DNA of 64,000 bases from Candidatus Melainabacteria bacterium (GTDB lineage: Bacteria; Cyanobacteriota; Vampirovibrionia; Obscuribacterales; Obscuribacteraceae), in the NCBI GenBank assembly GCA_016699165.1, contig CP064963.1, forward strand, positions 4,464,001-4,528,000, written 5' to 3'. A program made the position numbers and the translations under genes. Each line of letters opens with the position of its first letter. The first letter of the stretch is position 1. This document shows, piece by piece, positions 62,323 through 64,000 of this stretch. The notes beneath the pieces are model-generated. The model was not told the origin of the DNA. It saw nothing but the letters and a program-made list of their open reading frames with translations, and searched no databases.

Positions 62323-63303
62323 CTAGAGTGAAAGTTTGCGTCGAACATAATTGCGCGTGTTTGCAAACTGAGAGCCGATAGTTAGAGCTGAGCGAGTTCT
62401 TGAGCCAAGCAAATATGCTGCCACTTCGGCTTGTTGTTCTTGCGCGCTTGCTTCTGTGTTTCTTGTGTAAATACGCAAAAATTCTTTTGTTTCAGGGGTG
62501 ATTGTATCTATGTCTTGTTTGAGCAGTTCCATGTACTCTCTGTCGTTTGCATAGTTTTCTTGACAGTTGTTAATGGCATGGCCAATTTCATGCATGAGAT
62601 TATTTATCATGTCAGAGACTAGGCGCTTGGGTCCAAGCTTGGTACCTTCTGTGGTGGCATACTCGTAGATATAAATATCTTGATTATAAGTGCGTCCGTT
62701 TTCTTGTGACAGCGGCAATTTTGTCTCGACTGTTTTTTGAGTTGTTTTCAACGCTTCGGGAAATTTGTCGGTGGCGTTGGGGGCAATATAAATTACCGTT
62801 CCTGCCTTGTCGAGCATTCGATAAATGTGAGCGGGAAGGCGCATAATCACATGCTTAGCTGTATTCACAACGTCGCTCGATACAGTAGGATGTCCAAAAG
62901 CTGGTGGGATAACCACAATTCGCTCGCGTAAAGGAAGTGCTTTTAAAGCGTCTTGTGCTGTTTTAGGCGAGGTATAACCTTGTAGATGACGCGAAAGTGC
63001 ATCAGCAGACAATTTTGCGTATTGAGAATTTGGTGCTAATTCAACCACCTTTTTGTAAAATGTAATGGCTTTATTGATTTCGCCCAAATGCTCAAAACTA
63101 TTGGCTGCATAATAAAAGGCTGCTTGTTTTTTCGGCTCTTTTTTAGTTTGACTGATTAAGTGAGGTAAGGCGTTTTCATAGTTTTTTTGCTTAAATAAAG
63201 CAATGCCCAATTCAAGTTCCTGTTCGTCTGCACTTGCCCAAGAAGGCAAAGAAAAAGTGAATAAGGCAATAATGGTCAGAAGTGTTCTTGGTGAATTTTT
63301 CAT
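62323..63303 (-). CDS. Exported TPR protein with an intact HExxH zinc site
   Basis: 326 residues. Signal peptide to about 26. TPRs at about 28-115. The C-terminal domain contains MHEIGHAIN (HExxH at about 238-242) and downstream QQAEVAAYLLGSRTR, a possible third-ligand region. It is homologous across the region RIVVIPP...LPAHIYRMLDKAG..IYIAPN to the N-terminal half of the retropepsin fusion at 56870-58852, in which the zinc motif is lost. Its stop is 10 bp from the convergent MFS stop and its ATG is 5 bp after the oxidoreductase stop. Confidence 0.75.
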   Translation of the reverse strand: MKNSPRTLLTIIALFTFSLPSWASADEQELELGIALFKQKNYENALPHLISQTKKEPKKQAAFYYAANSFEHLGEINKAITFYKKVVELAPNSQYAKLSADALSRHLQGYTSPKTAQDALKALPLRERIVVIPPAFGHPTVSSDVVNTAKHVIMRLPAHIYRMLDKAGTVIYIAPNATDKFPEALKTTQKTVETKLPLSQENGRTYNQDIYIYEYATTEGTKLGPKRLVSDMINNLMHEIGHAINNCQENYANDREYMELLKQDIDTITPETKEFLRIYTRNTEASAQEQQAEVAAYLLGSRTRSALTIGSQFANTRNYVRRKLSL

Positions 63304-63308
63304 GAGAC

Positions 63309-63920
63309 TTAAATTGCAGAATTTAATATGTCCTTGATAGTAGAAGGACTTTGAGCACCACTGAAAGCCAGTTTTGAATTTATCACGAAAGCTGGAACAG
63401 CATTCACGTTTGAATTTGAAGCAACTGCAAGTTCGCTGTCCAGGTCGTGTTGCGATTCTTCGCTTGCTAAATAGCTCAATACATCATCGCTGTTTAGGAC
63501 GTGCTTGCCCGCGATTTCAGCTAGAACATTTTTATCACCGATATCTTGATTTAAACAAAAATATGCTTGGAACAAAGATTCCATCAAATCATTTTGATTG
63601 CATTTTTTCTCACTAAATAAAACCAGTTTGTGACCTAAAACTGTGTTGGGTGAGCGGTCATTGAATTTAAAATCAATGCCACATGTTTTGCCTGCTTCAC
63701 TAACCTGCAAGTCGAGCGTGTCGCTATATTCAAGACTGCCGAATTTTTGAATTCTATATACTTTGCGCTCCATGCCACTTTCGGGCATAGCTCTGTTTAA
63801 TACGAATGGCTTCCAGACAATTGGAAAAGATTGCTCTATCGATTTGAGTGCTTCTTCCAGGCGTCGTTTGCCGATGAAACACCATGGGCAAATGAGGTCT
63901 GAGAAAATTTCCAGTTTCAC
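63309..63920 (-). CDS. DsbA-like (FrnE/2-hydroxychromene isomerase-type) oxidoreductase
   Basis: 203 residues from a GTG with GGA about 6 nt upstream. A thioredoxin-fold start MKLEIFSDLICPWCFIGKRRLEEAL carries the C-P-W-C site at 11-14. A helical insertion and the closing VNAVPAFVINSKLAFSGAQSP (cis-Pro region VPAF) follow. FrnE-type members are cytoplasmic thiol-disulfide oxidoreductases. It follows a possible upstream gene whose stop is 1 bp away and precedes the HExxH protein by 5 bp. Confidence 0.87.
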   Translation of the reverse strand: MKLEIFSDLICPWCFIGKRRLEEALKSIEQSFPIVWKPFVLNRAMPESGMERKVYRIQKFGSLEYSDTLDLQVSEAGKTCGIDFKFNDRSPNTVLGHKLVLFSEKKCNQNDLMESLFQAYFCLNQDIGDKNVLAEIAGKHVLNSDDVLSYLASEESQHDLDSELAVASNSNVNAVPAFVINSKLAFSGAQSPSTIKDILNSAI

Positions 63921-63921
63921 G

Positions 63922-64000
63922 TTATTCCATTATAATCGTCGGAGGATTAGAACTGCCTGTTCTATCTTTAATGGGTGCTGTCAATTGATTGAGTGTGGGC
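63922..64000 (-). CDS. Possible C-terminal end of a gene running off the window
   Basis: One minus-strand frame is open from the right edge to a TAA at 63922-63924 (about 25 codons, ending SSNPPTIIME). The other two minus frames contain stops. Its stop is 1 bp before the GTG of the DsbA-like gene, as in an operon. The segment is too short for a family call. Confidence 0.4.
   Translation of the reverse strand, partial: PTLNQLTAPIKDRTGSSNPPTIIME

Overview
The window is bacterial chromosome. Genes are densely packed on both strands and use the standard code, with ATG, GTG and TTG starts and AGGAG-type ribosome sites. Two complete tripartite exporters with TolC-like outer-membrane proteins, a lipobox-bearing binding protein and many Sec signal peptides indicate a double-membrane, diderm cell. 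The mix of TPR/retropepsin proteins, SAF-repeat proteins, Nfu-HEAT proteins, DUF2252 and a tyrosine phenol-lyase/tryptophanase pair would fit the non-photosynthetic relatives of Cyanobacteria (Melainabacteria/Vampirovibrionia, Obscuribacterales-like). That placement is an impression, not a demonstrated phylogeny. I saw no rRNA, tRNA, CRISPR array, prophage or intact insertion sequence.

Layout. 0-5 kb: the end of a VWA-domain gene, a large unknown protein, a short cytochrome c and an agmatinase on one minus-strand operon, then a SOUL haem-binding protein. 5-10.4 kb: an ABC exporter, membrane-fusion protein and TolC-like operon followed by a cysteine-free ArsR regulator, with palindromic candidate operators at both promoters. 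10.5-15.8 kb: exported unknowns, a VOC relic, a protein with two near-identical beta-type repeats, and copy A of a divergent pair (Nfu-HEAT protein and NodB-type deacetylase). 15.9-23.6 kb: a five-gene ABC-2 drug-efflux operon of the YbhGFSR type with its own TolC, divergent from a TetR repressor and sharing a palindromic operator with it. 23.6-29.6 kb: nitronate monooxygenase with an HxlR regulator, exported unknowns, a LON-domain protein and an acyl-CoA dehydrogenase.

29.6-36 kb is a small accessory zone: a lysozyme-like protein, an SDR, a HigBA toxin-antitoxin pair with two operator boxes, copy B of the Nfu-HEAT/deacetylase pair, and a second small-ORF plus XRE module with its own palindrome in the promoter. 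37-38.8 kb is a cluster of small membrane and SAF-domain proteins. 38.8-45.2 kb holds an exported GH130-like enzyme, an IPT protein, a DUF2252 protein and a nitrate/sulfonate-type ABC importer. 45.2-47.5 kb has a higA relic, a PD-(D/E)XK-like protein bracketed by 15-bp direct repeats, and a second lysozyme-like protein. 47.7-53 kb has a Rieske oxygenase, a TPR protein and a divergent tyrosine phenol-lyase/tryptophanase pair whose specificity residues assign them to different amino acids. 53-59 kb has an HExxH protein, a GH76-like protein and a large TPR protein carrying a decayed HExxH region plus two retropepsin lobes. 59-64 kb holds an Ada-AlkA fusion with Ogt (alkylation repair), an MFS exporter, a TPR-HExxH protein related to the retropepsin fusion, and a DsbA/FrnE-like oxidoreductase.

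The items most worth a second look are the tandem-retropepsin fusion (56870-58852), the triple-SAF cluster (37006-38778), the TPL/tryptophanase pair, the duplicated Nfu-HEAT/deacetylase module with a nonsense mutation in one copy, the self-regulating ArsR export operon, and the direct-repeat-flanked nuclease-like gene beside a higA relic.
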